Source of the DNA: Phycisphaerales bacterium
GTDB lineage: Bacteria; Planctomycetota; Phycisphaerae; Tepidisphaerales; Tepidisphaeraceae
Length of the DNA: 5,403 nt
Assembly (NCBI GenBank): GCA_028288905.1
Contig: JAQGHJ010000249.1
Span: 1 to 5,403 of the forward strand
Direction: 5' to 3'
Part shown: piece by piece, positions 5,182 to 5,403 of the stretch
Layout of the letters: each line of letters begins with the position of its first letter
How positions within the stretch are numbered: position 1 is the first letter of the stretch
The notes under the pieces: generated by a model
Told to the model about the DNA's origin: nothing
The model's input: only the letters and a program-made list of their open reading frames with translations
Database searches by the model: none
Made by a program: the position numbers and the translations under genes

Positions 5182-5403
5182 ATGCAACTCAATCCCGAGC
5201 AGGAAGAAGTCGCCAACCACGTCACCGGCCGCATCCTGGCGCTCGCCGGCCCGGGGTCGGGCAAGACCCGCACGCTGACCGAGCGCACCGGCCGACTCAT
5301 CCGCGGCGGGGCCGACGCCGGGTCGATCCTCTGCCTGACCTTCACCAACAAGCCCCGGGACGAGATGAGTCCCCGCATCACCGCCACCCACCCCGAGGCC
5401 GCC
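5182..5403 (+). CDS. UvrD/Rep-family superfamily 1 helicase, N-terminal part
   Basis: Only the first 74 codons are in the window. The Q motif L3-N-P-E-Q7 is followed by Walker A (motif I) A22-G-P-G-S-G-K28-T29, which binds ATP, and motif Ia L52-T-F-T-N-K57-x-x-D-E-M62. This order and spacing are those of 3'-5' DNA helicases such as UvrD, PcrA and Rep, which act in repair and replication in the cytoplasm. In motif Ia the usual Ala after NK is Pro (P58), and S63-P64 also departs from the common pattern. No clear ribosome site precedes the ATG at 5182; it is chosen because the family start falls just before the Q motif. Whether this is a full-length UvrD or a shorter relative cannot be told from here. 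Confidence 0.9.
   Translation, partial: MQLNPEQEEVANHVTGRILALAGPGSGKTRTLTERTGRLIRGGADAGSILCLTFTNKPRDEMSPRITATHPEAA

Overview
The window is very GC-rich DNA, most likely from a planctomycete and probably from the Gemmataceae or a close relative. The main evidence is the long minus-strand gene at the left edge. It has the PSCyt1 - DUF1549 (PSCyt2) - DUF1553 (PSD1) architecture, a family hugely expanded in Planctomycetes and rare elsewhere. The placement rests on domain recognition by eye, not on a database search.

Layout. Positions 1-2072 (minus) hold the N-terminal 690 codons of the exported PSCyt/DUF1549/DUF1553 protein. The gene runs off the left edge. Close to that edge its reading frame passes without a break through a perfect 11-bp palindromic, REP-like repeat. 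Positions 2073-2659 form a divergent intergenic region with no convincing gene. From 2660 to 4801 four genes run on the plus strand: a small lipoprotein with a CxxC...CxxC zinc-ribbon-like core, a Dps-type ferritin, an AhpC/TSA peroxiredoxin, and a DsbA-like thioredoxin-fold protein without a signal peptide. A 22-bp perfect hairpin at 4843-4889 closes this block. It sits between the block and a converging tRNA-Ser(GCT) gene on the minus strand (4898-4987), which has a near-consensus sigma-70 promoter at 5006-5034. At 5182 a UvrD/Rep-type superfamily 1 helicase begins on the plus strand and leaves the window after 74 codons.

How the genes fit together. Dps, peroxiredoxin and a dithiol oxidoreductase make a plausible oxidative-stress and iron-detoxification neighbourhood. 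Dps would use peroxide to oxidise and store Fe(II). The peroxiredoxin would remove peroxides. The DsbA-like protein lies 16 bp downstream of the peroxiredoxin and is a candidate redox partner for it. The link to the lipoprotein and to Dps is by position only. The PSCyt protein, tRNA and helicase look like unrelated neighbours. No mobile-element genes, CRISPR arrays or rRNA were seen. The long open frames antisense to these genes are what a very GC-rich sequence produces and are not annotated.
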